Origin: Takakia lepidozioides
Taxonomy: Eukaryota > Streptophyta > Takakiopsida > Takakiales > Takakiaceae
Assembly (NCBI GenBank): GCA_030704615.1
Contig: CM060732.1
Coordinates: 13,950,001 to 14,014,000 of the forward strand
Length of the DNA stretch: 64,000 nt
Reading direction: 5' to 3'
Positions 1 through 11,968 of this stretch are shown piece after piece. Positions within the stretch are counted from its first letter, which is position 1. Every line of letters starts with the position of its first letter. The translations under genes were made by a program, and so were the position numbers. The notes below the pieces were generated by a model. It saw nothing but the letters and a program-made list of their open reading frames with translations. It was not told the DNA's origin and ran no database searches.

Positions 1-3000
1 CGAGGCCCGTTGGATGAAGTCGTCTCGGGTGGAGAGGCCGACACCTGGCCGACTGAGATCATCCCCGGATGGAAATTCGCGCCAATTTTCCATCCGAGCC
101 GGCCGGATGAAGTCGTCTCGGGGGGAGAGGTCGACTTCTGGCCGACAAAGAACATCCCCCGGATGGAAAAACGGCAGCCGAATTCCATATGAGCCCTTGG
201 AAAGTCGTCTCGGGGGAGACCTGACACGTGGCGACAGAGAACATCCCTTGGATGGAAAAACGGCGCCGATTTCCATCCGCGGCCCTTTGATGAAGTCGTC
301 TCGGGGTGAGAGCCGACACCTGGCCGACAGCGAACATCCCCCGGATGGAAAACGACGCGGAATTCATCCGAGGCCCGTTGGATGAAGTCTCTCGGGGGGA
401 GAGGCCGAACCTGGCCGACTGAGATCATCCCCGGATGGAAAAACGACGCCCAATTTCCATCCGAGGCCCGTTGGATGAAGTTCGTCTCGGGGGAGACGCC
501 GACACCTCGCCGACAAGAACATCCCCCTGGATGGAAAACGGCGCCGAATTTCCATTTGAGGCCCGTTGGATGAAGTCGTCTTGGGGTGAGAGGCCGACAC
601 CTGGCCGACTGAGATCATCCCCCGGATGGGAATTCGGCACCGAATTTCCATCCGAGGCCCGTTGGATAAGTCGTCTCGGGGGAACGCCCACACATGCCCG
701 ACAGAGAATATCCCCGGATGGAAAAACGACGCCGAATTTGCATCGGAGGGCCCGTTGGATGAAGTCGTCTCAGGGGGAGACCCGACACCTGGCCGACAAG
801 AACATCCCCCGGATGGAAAACGGCGGCGAATTCCATCCCGAGGCCCGTGGATGAAGTCGTCTCGGGGTGAGAGGCCCGACACCTGGCCGACTGAGATCAT
901 CCCCCGATGGAATTCATTGTCGAATTTCCATCGCGAGGCCCGTTGGATGAAGTCGTCTCGGGGGAGACGCCGACACATGGCCGACAGAGAACATCCCCCG
1001 GATGGAAAAAACGGCGCCGAATTTTCCATCCGAGCCCGTTGGATGAAGTCCGTCTCGGGGGGCCGACACCTGGCCGACGACATCCCCGATGGAAATTCGG
1101 CGCCGAATTTCCATCCGAGATGAAGTCGTCTCGGGGGGAGACGCCGACACATGGCCGACAGAGAACGGAATGAGAAAGATTTGGAAAAACGGCGCGAATT
1201 TCCGTATGAGGCCCCTTGGATGAAGTCGTCTCGGGGGGAGACGCTGACACGTGGCCGACAGAGAACATCCCCTGGATGGAAAAACGGTGCCGAATTTCCA
1301 TCCGCGCCCGTTGGATGAAGTCGTCTCGGGGTGAGAGGCCGACACCTGGCCGACAGAGAACATCCCCCGGATGGAAAACGACGCGGAATTCCCATCCGAG
1401 GCCCGTTGGATGAAGTCGTCTCGGGGGGAGAGGCCGACACCTGGCCGACTGAGATCATCCCCGGATGGAAAAACGATGCCCAATTTCCATCCGAGGCCCG
1501 TTGGATGAAGTCGTCTCGGGGGGAGACGCCGGCACCTCCGACAAAGAACATCCCCTGGATGGGAAAACGGCGCCGAATTTCCATTTGAGGCCCGTTGGAT
1601 GAAGTCGTCTGGGGTGAGAGGCCGACACCTGGCCCTGAGATCATCCCCCGGATGGAAAATTCGGCACCGAATTTCCATCCGAGGCCCGTTGGATGAAGTC
1701 GTCTCGGGGGGAGACGCCCACACATGGCCGACAGAGAACATCCCCCGGATGGAAAAAGGCGCCGAATTTCCATCCGAGGCCCGTTTGGATGAAGTCGTCT
1801 CGGGGGGAGAGGCCGACACCTGGCCGACTGAGAACATCGCCCGGATGGAAATTCGGCGCCGAATTTCCATCCGAGGCCCGTTGGATGAAGTCGTCTCGGG
1901 GGAGACGCCGACGCATGGCCGACAGAGAATATCCCCCGGATGGAAAAACGACGCCGAATTTGCATCGGAGGCCCGTTGGATGAAGTCGTCTCAGGGGGAG
2001 ACCGACACCTGGCCGACAGAGAACATCCCCCGGATGGAAAACGGCGGCGAATTTCCATCCGAGGCCCGTTGGATGAAGTCGTCTCGGGGTGAGAGGCCGA
2101 CACCTGGCCGACTGAGATCATCCCCCGGATGGAAATTCAGTGTCGAATTTGCATCGGAGGCCCGTTGGATGAAGTCGTCTCGAGGGGAGACACCGACACA
2201 TGGCCGACAGAGAACATCCCCGGATGGAAAAACGGCGCCGAATTTCCATCCGACGTCCCGTTGGATGAAGTCGTCTCGGGGTCAAGGCCGACACCTGGCC
2301 CGACTGAGATCATCCCCCCGGATGGAAATTCGGCGCCGAATTTCCCCATCCGAGGCCTGTTGGATGAAGTCGTCTCGGGGGAGACGCCGACACATGGCCG
2401 ACAGAGAACATCCCCCGGATGGAAAAACGGCGCCGAATTTCCATATGAGGCCCGTTGGATGAAGTCGTCTCGGGGGGAGACGCCCACACATGGCCGACAG
2501 AGAACATCCCCGGATGGAAAACGGCGCCGAATTTCAATGAGGCCCCTTGGATGAAGTCGTCTCGGGGGAGACGCTGACACGTGGCCGACAGAGAACATCC
2601 CCTGGATGGAAAAACGCGCCGAATTTCCATCCGCGGGCCCGTGGATGAAGTCGTCTCGGGGGAGAGGCCGACACCTGACAGAGTCCCCCGGATGGAAAAA
2701 CGGCGGAATTCCATCCGAGGCCCGTTGGATGAAGTCGTCTCGGGGGAGAGGCCGACACCTGGCCGACTGAGATCATCCCCCGGATGGAAAACGACGCCCA
2801 ATTTCCATCCGAGGCCCGTTGGATGAAGTCGTCTCGGGGGGAGACGCCGGCACCTAGCCGACAAAGAACATCCCCTGGATGGGAAAAACGGCGCCGAATT
2901 TCCATTTGAGGCCCGTTGGATGAAGTCCGTCTTGGGGTGAGAGGCCGACACCTGGCCGACTGAGATCATCCCCCGGATGGAAATTCGGCCCGAATTTCCA

Positions 3001-3893
3001 TCCGAGGCCCGTTGGATGAAGTCGTCTCGGGGGGAGACGCCCACACATGGCCGACAGAGAACATCCCCCGGATGGAAAAACGGCGCCGAATTTCCATCCG
3101 AGGCCCGTTGGATGAAGTCGTCTCGGGGGAGAGGCCGACACCTGGCCGACTGAGAAACATCCCCGGATGGAAATTCGGCGCCGAATTTTCCATCCGAGGC
3201 CCGTTGGATGAAGTCGTCTCGGGGGGAGACGCCGACGCATGGCCGACAGAGAATATCCCCCGGATGGAAAAACGACGCCGAATTTGCATCGGAGGCCCGT
3301 TGGATGAAGTCGTCTTAGGGGGAGACGCCGACACCTGGCCGACAGAGAACATCCCCCGGATGGAAAAACGGCGGCGAATTTTCCATCCGAGGCCCGTTGG
3401 ATGAAGTCGTCTCGGGGTGAGAGGCCGACACCTGGCCGACTGAGATCATCCCCCGGATGGAAATTCAGTGTCGAATTTCCATCCGAGGCCCGTTGGATGA
3501 AGTCGGCTCGGGGGGAGACGCCGACACATGGCCGACAGAGACATCCCCCGGATGGAAAAACGGCGCCGAATTTCCATCCGACGCCCGTTGGATGAAGTCG
3601 TCTTGGGGGGGGACGCCGACACCTGGCCGACAGAGAACATCCCCCGGATGGAAAAACGGCGCCGAATTTCCATCCGAGGCCCGTTGGATGAAGTCGTCTC
3701 GGGTGGAGAGGCCGACACCTGGCCGACTGAGATCATCCCCCGGATGGAAATTCGGCGCCAATTTTCCATCCGAGCCGGCCGGATGAAGTCGTCTCGGGGG
3801 AGAGGTCCGACTTCTGGCCGACAGAACATCCCCGGATGGAAAAACGGCGCCGAATTTCCATATGAGGCCCCTTGGATGAAGTCGTCTCGGCAC
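1..3893. repeat. 96-bp minisatellite array with GGCGCC palindrome (array 1)
   Basis: About 40 tandem copies of a unit near 96 bp fill this stretch. Each unit holds a conserved block (TTGGATGAAGTCGTCTCGGG), a variable GAGACGCC or GAGAGGCC block, a block reading GACAGAGAACATC or GACTGAGATCATC, and an inverted repeat. The repeat has left half-site GGATGGAAATTCGGC followed by its reverse complement. At 1843-1872 the inverted repeat is a perfect 30-bp palindrome; most other copies carry GGATGGAAAAACGGC on the left. Copies differ by small indels and substitutions. Because 96 is 32 codons, long open frames appear on both strands; I regard these as by-products. Confidence 0.95.
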
Positions 3894-4067
3894 TTCTTCA
3901 ACAATTTTTAGTTGTTGCATCAAGTTTTTCGCGTTTTTTGACTGGTTATACACTAAACTTGGAGTTTTTTTTGCCTACAGGCCACATTTGGCACGTTATT
4001 CCTACCATTCTGGTCCACTAAAGACAAATTCGTTGCCGGTTTTCCATCGATGAGGTGGACCGAATTA

Positions 4068-4385
4068 CTTGCAGGATGGAAATTCGGCGCCGGTCTCCCA
4101 TCCGGCGTCTCTCCGTGTTACCTGTGGGATGGAAATTCGGCGCCGGATTTCCATCCGGCCGCGCTCCGAATTTCGGTCCGGCCGCGCTCCGAATTACCTG
4201 CAGGATGGAAATTCGGCGCCGGATTTCCATCCCGGAATTACCTGCAAGATGGAAATTCGGCTCTGGATTTCCATCCGGCGTCTCCTGGATGAGAATGGCT
4301 CGGGCGGAGGGATGGCCTCGTTGCGTCATACTTCATCCGCTGGATGGAAATTCGGCGTCAATTTTTTCCATCCAGCGGGCGATTG
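4068..4385. repeat. Dispersed GGCGCC palindromes (array 2)
   Basis: Five degenerate copies of the GGATGGAAATTCGGC half-site followed by GCCGGATTTCCATCC-like arms occur at irregular spacing (near 4076, 4132, 4205, 4248 and 4343), with no 96-bp period. A last GATGAAGTCTCGGGGGGAG block near 4384 shows kinship with array 1. The gap 3894-4067 is AT-rich and shows nothing recognisable. Confidence 0.8.
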
Positions 4386-4557
4386 ATGAAGTCTCGGGGG
4401 GAGGGTGGGCGCCTGTGACCGACCTCCATACCTACGACATTTAATGGCGCAGTTGGGCATTAAATATCCTCCGCCGTCGGTTTTGAACCGGGCTGGCGAC
4501 ACAGGGATTCCGCGCTTGCTTCCTGGATACGCCTTGGAAACCTGATGCTAAACAAGG

Positions 4558-5310
4558 ATGAACTTCTATTCGAGGCATGTACGCACACATACTGCGAGAT
4601 CTTTTTTCTTTTGCTGGGACTTATGCTGCGTGGAGAAGGGCGTGGATCTCCTGAGAGAAACCTTGTACTACGGGCGACGTCCAACCTCTCGCGTGGCCAA
4701 ACTTAAGCTCCAGCAGGAAATTCCATTGTCTTGCTCACAGCCCGCGCCAACTGAAGCCGAGCACTCTCAGGTTCCGCCCCTTCCTCTTTCGGTTTTCTTC
4801 GTTTTTTTGGTTTGTTTTCGCATCTTCCGCCTGGCAGCCCTGGAAGCGCATGGTTGCATCACAAAAGCACGAGTTCTTGAGAAGAATGATCAAGGTCAGA
4901 GTGGTTAGAAAGGAGCCAGGTCGTTGCTGCATTCAGATTTGCAACAGGGTGCACACCTCGCTATAGATAACAGGTTGCATCTCGGAATTAAGGAAATCCA
5001 TGCTGAGTTGAGAAGATTGTCTGAGCAGATGAAGTGCCTTCAAAACATTTCACCCTGTTTTCCCATCTTATGGAATTCGTGTTCATTTGTTCACGTGTTT
5101 CATGTTGATGTCTGCAAGTTACTGGTTTAGTGAACCTTAGATAGTTTGCAATGCGTGTGCAGTTTTTCATTGTTGTTCCATGCCACTCCATACTTGCTTT
5201 TGTTTTGTTTTCATTGTTGTTCCACAATTGTTGCGATGGTGGTTGCGCTGCTCGTTGCGATGGTGGTTTTCATTCCAATGTTGGTTCTCACGATTTTTGG
5301 GGATGACAGA
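4558..5310 (+). other. Possible 5' exons of the ParB/methyltransferase-like gene
   Basis: Two open stretches (4558-4908 and 4924-5070) lie upstream of the recognisable exon that begins after a pyrimidine-rich tract and CAG at 5310. The second could encode a short helical segment rich in Leu, Glu and Arg. No homology is recognisable and no splice sites are convincing. I list it as the likely position of the gene's start, not as a defined exon. Confidence 0.25.
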
Positions 5311-5839
5311 GTGACAACGAGCCCGACACGCTGGTGGTATCATCGACAGCTCCAACTGCTCGAGCAGCGACTCCAAAAGCCGCTACTCATCGCATGTTTG
5401 GATCGCCCAACTTGGGGCGGGAGGGCAAACTAAAACCTTTTGTTGGTGGACGGGAGGACTTGCAGCGAGAGTACGACAGAATAGGCATTAGGGAGGTTGG
5501 TGCAGGCGGGAAGGCAGGTGAAGGGCATCGGATGAGGACAGCAGATCCGGCAATGGAGGATGTTGATGCACATGCAGTAGGGCCCGCCCACGCAAAGAAG
5601 AAGAAGAAAGCCAAGCACATGCAATCCCCGACGAGAGAGCCGTCACGGGCTGCGGAGGGGGGAGTGAGCAGGGCGCGCGAGGGTGTCAGTTCGCCTCAAT
5701 CAAAGGTGGTCGTCCTGGAGGCCTCCCCTGCTGCTACCCCTAGTAAGAAACAGAAGGCCCGTGAGAGGTCTAAAGAGAGGGCAAAAGAACAGGCGAGACA
5801 GAAGGCTAGCCAGGAGGCAAGCGAAAAGCCCATTGAAGA

Positions 5840-6562
5840 TGTCGCGCACCTCACTTCGGTAAGCTCCCCTTCAAGTCATAGTTACTCGCTTTGATGCGCG
5901 CGCCTGACTCCCAACCTGGCCGCCCGGGCCAACTTGGAGCTTCGGCTGCTCACCGGGACATAACGGTCCCCTTCGCTTCCCTCTAAACCCTCCACCTATT
6001 TGGGACTAGGAGAATTCCCTTTGGTAGATGGCAGTCCGGAACAGCTCCCCACTCTTTGGTCGCTTTCCGGCTCGACTCGCTTACTCGTTTTTGGTCACCA
6101 ACGGGCTTGCACCGTCTCGGGGGTACTACTCCCTATATATTACTTCTGTAGCTGTCCGCGGGGGTTCCACAACCAGCCATGCCATTTTATGGCGAACCAC
6201 CACGAAAACCCTCGACTCCCGGTGATGAGTCGCGGTGAGTCTTGGCCCGCTCACCACGGCCCCTATGGACCGTGATGAGTCCCAAGACTCCCCACGACTC
6301 CCCACCACGAGGTCTCCGCCCCATGGTGATTCCTATGCCACCCCCACTAAGTCCCGCTAAGCTACCACCACCCCTTGTGGAGGCCACCCCCACCGCAACC
6401 CGGTGTGCGGGGCTCCACCTAGTGAGCGCCTCTGCCTCCTTGAGTCCTTGGGCACTCAGGGTGCTTCAGCCCCCCCATACCTATCGCTGCCGCTGCCCCC
6501 CCACCACAGGGGCAGCCCCTCATGTGTCCCGACCCCCTGCCTTCAAGGCAAAGGCCGCGACA
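5840..6562 (-). repeat. 3' LTR of gypsy 1
   Basis: This 723-bp long terminal repeat shows the TG...CA ends of LTR elements and matches six other copies in the window. It contains a TATATA-like stretch near 6133. The short open frames it contains recur in every LTR copy with indels and are not genes. Confidence 0.93.
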
Positions 6563-7314
6563 CACACCCCTACCAACAGGGAGTCGATGTCCTCATCGAC
6601 TTGTCCATTTTGTAGAAACGAACATCCAAGTTGTGGCGTCCACATCAAGGAGTTTGTTTCTATACCATGGCGTCCCATGGCAAAGAACCAAACCCACACT
6701 TGACTCTAGTCTCCACTAGCTAGTTCGGCCGACTTCCTCCAAGTCCCGGCCAAGGGTGGAGCCTCTCCAGCTCCTCCCAGTGCACTCTTCTTGGCCTACT
6801 ACAAGGCCAAGGAACGATCCTCCCCGAGGATCGAATCGCCTTACTGCAACAACATTGCTTGCGAGCTCATGATGCCGCTTTTGGCATCACCTTGAGCAAG
6901 GGTTCACCTGGAACCCTCTTTGACTAGGAAGATAACCTTCAACCCACCGTGCCGCCCAATCACTACAATTGGGTCCGCCTTGGAATGCTGGCCTGAGGTA
7001 CGGGAACACGCCGAACCCGCACTACGACTTCTCCCGAGGCTACACGATTATAGTACGTGAACGGAAGCACGTAGCTTCCGCGTTAGCCCGCACTACAAGG
7101 CAACCCCCTCGGTAGCGCAGTTATAGTACGCGCACGCGCCAGGTGCGCACTAGCACGTGAACTCCCAAAGAAGGCGCAAGTTTCCTTGCCCCTTGGATGG
7201 GAGTCACCCTTTTCGGCACTGCGCAAACACACGATTAACCCAATTTACCTCTCCCACTTTTGTATAACAAATTTTTGTACAATACAAGTTTTTGCAATCG
7301 GATTCCTGAGCAAG
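6563..7314 (-). other. Noncoding 3' internal region of gypsy 1
   Basis: Between the chromodomain end and the 3' LTR lies about 750 bp without a convincing frame. It is strongly conserved with 33185-34026 of gypsy 2. It holds several short inverted repeats (for example CGATCCTCCCCGAGGATCG near 6815). The polypurine tract should be next to 6563 and may be the minus-strand GGTAGGGGTG. Confidence 0.6.
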
Positions 7315-7319
7315 CTAAA

Positions 7320-9990
7320 CCGGGCTAAGCATGCATTTCCCTCCCCCATGCTCCAAGGTTGATGTCCCCATCAACGCTTCTTCCGCTTTTGAGGTCGCCC
7401 TTCGAAAGCTTGCAACCGCCTCGGATGCGTTTCCCATTTCTGAGGCACGCACCCAAGATGCCTCCACATGATGATAGCCCTTCCATTTGACGAGATACTC
7501 CGTTTCTCGGTTCCTGAACCTCCTCGACTTAAGTATTGCCTCCACCTCGTACTCAGGTTCATTTTCATGATCCAACAGCATAGGTGGCGGACGCAACACT
7601 TGATGCCGATTCGGACGCGCTTCATCTTGAAGTAAGGTTTCAAAAGGAATCCTGGCTATTTGCCGGCAGCTCCAATTCATACACATCCTCATTCATAACC
7701 TTCCGAATGCGAAAGGGTCCCGCATACGGAGGTACGAACTTCGGACTCACTTCCGGAGGTAGTCGGAAATTCTTGATGTTCAACCAGACCTCTGTGCCTG
7801 CCTCAAACTTCACTTCCCTCCGCTTCCGATTCGCCTGCCTTTCATACCGTTTCCTAGCTTTGGCAATGTTGTACTTTGCGAGCTTCAACAAACGCTCGCG
7901 TTCTTCCAGTACTGCCGCTACTGCCGGTTCCTCAACGTCCTGGGCGGCCCAACTTGTCGCACCAGAGGTGCTTTTCCATAGACCAATACGAAAGGGGAAA
8001 CTCCCGTTGCGGAGTGTTCTGTGTTATTATAACAGAACTCTGCCGCGTCTAAGTGTTCCATCCAGTCTGATTGGTCTGCCGACACGTAATTTCCGCAAGA
8101 ATTGCTTCACTACGGAATTCACTCTTTCCGTTTTGGCCGTCCGTCGTAGGTCGGAAGGCGGTGCTCTCTTCAGCCTCGTCCCCATCTTTTTCCAAAGTGC
8201 TCTCCAGAATTTACTCGTAAACTTTGGATCGCGGTCCGAGACAATATCCTTCGGGACTCCATGATGCTTTAAGACGTGGGCGAAGTAAAGTCGCCCTGTC
8301 TCCTGCGCCGTTGCCGTCTCCTTTGGTGGGGATGAAATGGCCCATTTTACTGAACCTATCTACCACCACCATGATTGCATCGAATCCTTTTGACAGCGGC
8401 ATAGCAGTCATGAAATCCATCGAGACGCTTTCCCAAGTCCCCTCTGGAATCGGCAAGGGTTGTAACAGCCCCGCTTGCTTTTTGTACTCGCTCCGGTTTT
8501 GTTGGCATGTGGTGCATGTCTTGACATACTCCTCTGCCTCCTCCCTCAGTTTGGGCCAGAAATACTCTTTCTTCAAGAGTGCCGCAGTGCGCTTGGCTCC
8601 GCCGTGGCCCGCAAGCGGGCTATCATGGCATTCTCTCAAGAGGCTATCTCTGATCCCTCCCTTCGGCACGTAGAGACGCTTTTGCTTATACCGGAGCAGT
8701 CCATTTTGCAAGTGGAACTGCGATTTAACCCCCATCCTCAAGTCCTGCATCACGGACTTCGCCAGCTCATCCTTCCGGCAAGCCTTCCGGATCTTCCTTT
8801 GGAGTGCCGTCTCGCCCTTGTACACCAACAAGAGCTGCTGCTTTCTACTTAAAGCATCGGCCACCACATTGTCCCGTCCCGGTTTGTACTGGATATCCAC
8901 GTCGAACACTGCCAAAGTATCTTGCCACCTAAGTTGTTTTGGGGACAACTTGGGCTGCGTGGCAAAATACTTCACCGTGACATTGTCCGTGAACACCTTC
9001 ACTGGGTTGGAACCAACATAGTGGCGCCAGAGCTCAAGGCAATGCACCACCGCCTTCATCTCTTTTTCGTGCGTCGGCCACCGTCGCTCCACTTCATTCA
9101 GTTTCTTACTTTCGTAAGCCACTGGACGTCCATCTTGCATAAGTACACCCCCAATCGCGAAGTCCGATGATCTGTATGAAAAACGGACGATCGAACTCCG
9201 GGATTTTCAAGACTGGAGCTTCCGCATCCGCTGCTTCAATTCAGCAAAAGCTTGGCCACAAAATGTGTTCCATACCCAGACTTTGGATTTACACAGAAGG
9301 TCCGACAGCGGCCCCGCGATCTTGGCGAAATTTCTCACATACTTCCGGTAATAGGAGGCGAGTCCTAGGAAGGATCGCACTCCCGGGACCGAAGTCGGAG
9401 GCTCCCAGTCCAAGATCGCCCTCACCTTTCTGTCATCCATTTTGATCCCATCCTGTGTAATCACATGCCCCAGGAACTCCACTTTTGTGACCCCGAATTC
9501 GCACTTTGAAGCTTTGGCATACAGCTTCCCTTCCCGCAATTTTTGGAACACCCTTTTGAGGTGCTCCAGGTGCTCCTCCTTTGTTTTCGAGTACACCAAG
9601 ATGTCGTCGATGTACACGATCACAAAGTCATCCAACCACTCCTGGAAAAGGCTGTTCATCAGCGTGCTAAATGTCGCTGGTGCATTGGTGAGCCCAAAAG
9701 GCATCACCAAGAACTCATATGAACCATACCTTGTCCTGCACGCGGTCTTCTCCTCATCTCCTTCCGCCACCCGAATTTGGATAGCCGGAGCGCAAGTCGA
9801 TCCGGCTGAAATACTTTCGCTGCCAACCGATCGAAGAGGTCGTCGATCCTTGGCAAAGGGTACCGGTTTTTGATAGTCACCTTTTCAGAGCCCTGTAATC
9901 GACACACATCACCGCAGCGTCCCATCCTTCTTGTCTGCAAATAGCACCGGGGCTCCGTTAAGGTGACTTACTCGCCGGATGTACCCCTTT
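7320..9990 (-). pseudogene. pol: Gypsy 1 pol: RT (part), RNase H, integrase, chromodomain
   Basis: Minus-strand frames encode the reverse transcriptase core with YIDDILVY near 9592-9616. They continue with an RNase H region, an integrase zinc finger (H-x-H ... C-T-T-C) and the integrase core with VVVDRFSKMGHF near 8330. The C-terminal tail carries a chromodomain near 7410-7570 (YEVEAILKSRRF then EYLVKWKGYHHVEASW). The frame is interrupted at several points: near 9700-9940 in RT, near 9140-9210 before RNase H, near 8210 in integrase and near 7640-7690. The chromodomain places the element among the chromoviruses. Confidence 0.9.
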
Positions 9991-11913
9991 GACATTTAGA
10001 TCCTTGAGTTGAGTCTTCAGCTCGACCAACTCTCTGTGGCTCAACCGGGGGCGCCTTGGCAGGCGGTTCCGATCTTGGTATCACCTCAATTTTGTGGTCA
10101 ACTCCTCTCGCGGTGGCAAGCCGCTTGGTAAAATCCTCCGGCATCACATCCTGGTATTTCTCCAAAATCCCCTTGATCCAATCTGGGCTCGGCTCCCCAT
10201 CGCCTTCTCGTTTCACTTCTCTAATTTAAGCAAAAACTGGGGCTTCGGTGCCCCCTCCACAGCCCCACTCCTTTGCTGACAGGCATTTATTCGCCCTCCC
10301 CACGGATTTGGGCGTTTCTGACACTCGTAAACCTCGCCACCATTCCCACATGGCAGCGTGACTACTCTCTTGCGGGCCATCTATGACCGCTCCGGATTTG
10401 CTCAAAAAGGTCATCCCCAAAATGAGATCCACCCATCGATCTCAGCAGATGGTGAAGTTCTCACGTCCCTCCCAACTCCCCAGTTGAAGGGGAACATCAA
10501 TCGCCAACCTTGTCCGCCAACTGTGGTTTCTCCTTTGGCAGAACGCACCTCAATAGAGGCCCCCACGTCACTTGTCGGGAGTCCCAGCTTTTGTGCCGTT
10601 GCCCGGTGTCATGAAGGAGTGCGACGCTCCTGTGTCCACCAACAACGACACATTAGTTCCGGATATTATCCCGTCCACGAACAATAACTGACTCCCTTTT
10701 CATAAGGCGCCAGTTTCCTGATACAACTCACAAAAAAAATTTGCCTACCTTGCAAGTCCTGGCGACCACCGCTTCCACCAAGCGACTGATGGTATTTTCC
10801 GACAGCTCCGTGGTCGCCCGAGTCATGTTCAATTGCCGGGGCTTCGTGCACTTCTTGGGCCATGTGCCCGGGCTCCCCGCAATTGAAACACACTCCATCA
10901 AAGGTCGCCTTCTGTCCGCCATAAGCCGCTCCCCCGCTTTTCCTTTCGAAGCACCGGGTGCCGCCTTGACGTGTGAAGGCCCTCCCTTCGATTTCCACGT
11001 GCCATTTTTTGCCGCGTGGCCTATCCCACTTCTTTTCCGGTCGGAAGGAGTCACCTTCCCGCCGAATCTTCTTGTGGTCCAGCTCCGTACGGCCTTGTCT
11101 TCACCCCTAGGGACATCCGAGAAACATTCAGCCCTCTCAATAGCCTCGTTCAAAGTCTTGGGTGGCTTCTCCTCCAACTTCCGCCCTGGCATGGGGCCAG
11201 TCCCGCCACAAAGTTGAAGACCATTTTCTGGTTCTGCCATGTCCGCGACTTCGAGCAACAGCACATTGAAAGCTTGGACATACCCCCGAATGTCATCTGT
11301 TTGCTTCAAATTCCTCATCTTGTCCCGGGCAAGCCAGGACGCGTTGAGGGGCACAAACTGTATCTTCATCAATTCCTTGAACCCACTCCAGTTCAAGGTT
11401 TTCCGGTCTTGGACCCGGTCGTGTGAAGGCGTTTCTGCCACCATTGTTGAGCATAGCCCCTCAAATAGGTGGGAGCCACTTCCACCCGATCCTCGTCACT
11501 CAACTTGGCCGCCCGGAAATACTGCTCGAGCTCCAAGAGCCAGGTGTTGAGTGCCTTCCGATTTTCGACGCCCTCGAAGGTGCCGGGTTCCTTAGGCTTC
11601 ACCTTAAACTTTGCCTTAGTGGAAGTGGCATTAGCCGCCTTCAACACGTCTCTCAACGTCCCGCCAAACTGCGCCAACAACCCTTCCCAAAAGGCTGCCG
11701 GCATGGGAGGCATCTCTTGGTTTGTCGGAGTTCTCAAGGATTCCTCGGGCTCCGACTCCTCGGATTCCTCCCGCTCTTGAGCAGCCTCGTTTTCGGAAAC
11801 ATGCATCGCTTCCTCAAACGGCCGCCTCGGTGACACGTCGCCCCCATCGGGCTCACCGGGATCATCATCTTTTGGGCCGTTCCGCTTTCGCTTCGGCTTG
11901 CCCGACCCCATGA
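9990..11913 (-). pseudogene. gag: Gypsy 1 gag and protease
   Basis: The gag start [12 protein letters not shown] is at 11911 on the minus strand. Next come an acidic N-terminal region, the retrotransposon gag domain ([17 protein letters not shown]) and a CCHC zinc knuckle (FNCGEPGHM) near 10860-10895. The protease region follows to about 10500. Frameshifts near 11400-11440, 10990 and 10855 split what is a single frame in gypsy 2. One extra G inside the zinc-knuckle codons destroys its last part. Confidence 0.9.
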
Positions 11914-11954
11914 TGAGGCCAATCCCAAGGACGATCGCGCGTACTGAACTCTAA

Positions 11955-11966
11955 GCTCTGATACCA
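11955..11966 (-). promoter_or_regulatory. Primer-binding site, initiator tRNA-Met (gypsy 1)
   Basis: The minus strand reads TGGTATCAGAGC two bases inside the 5' LTR. This is the standard plant retrotransposon sequence complementary to the 3' end of initiator tRNA-Met. It fixes the element's orientation. Confidence 0.93.
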
Positions 11967-11968
11967 AG

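Noticed and set aside
364-2121. Open frame of 585 codons on the minus strand and many overlapping ones on both strands
   Set aside because: They arise because the 96-bp unit is a multiple of three. Frames are open on both strands at once, indels move them between frames, and there is no non-repetitive domain.
1-3893. CRISPR-like array (palindromic repeat plus spacers)
   Set aside because: The spacers are themselves repeated, the genome is eukaryotic and no cas genes are present. It is a minisatellite.
6242-6703. Open frames inside the LTRs (here and at 12571, 23406, 27233, 31781, 33001, 39236)
   Set aside because: They recur in every LTR copy with frameshifting indels and no conserved protein features.
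7584-8264. Plus-strand open frames across gypsy 1 and gypsy 2
   Set aside because: They are antisense shadows of the pol and gag frames on the minus strand.
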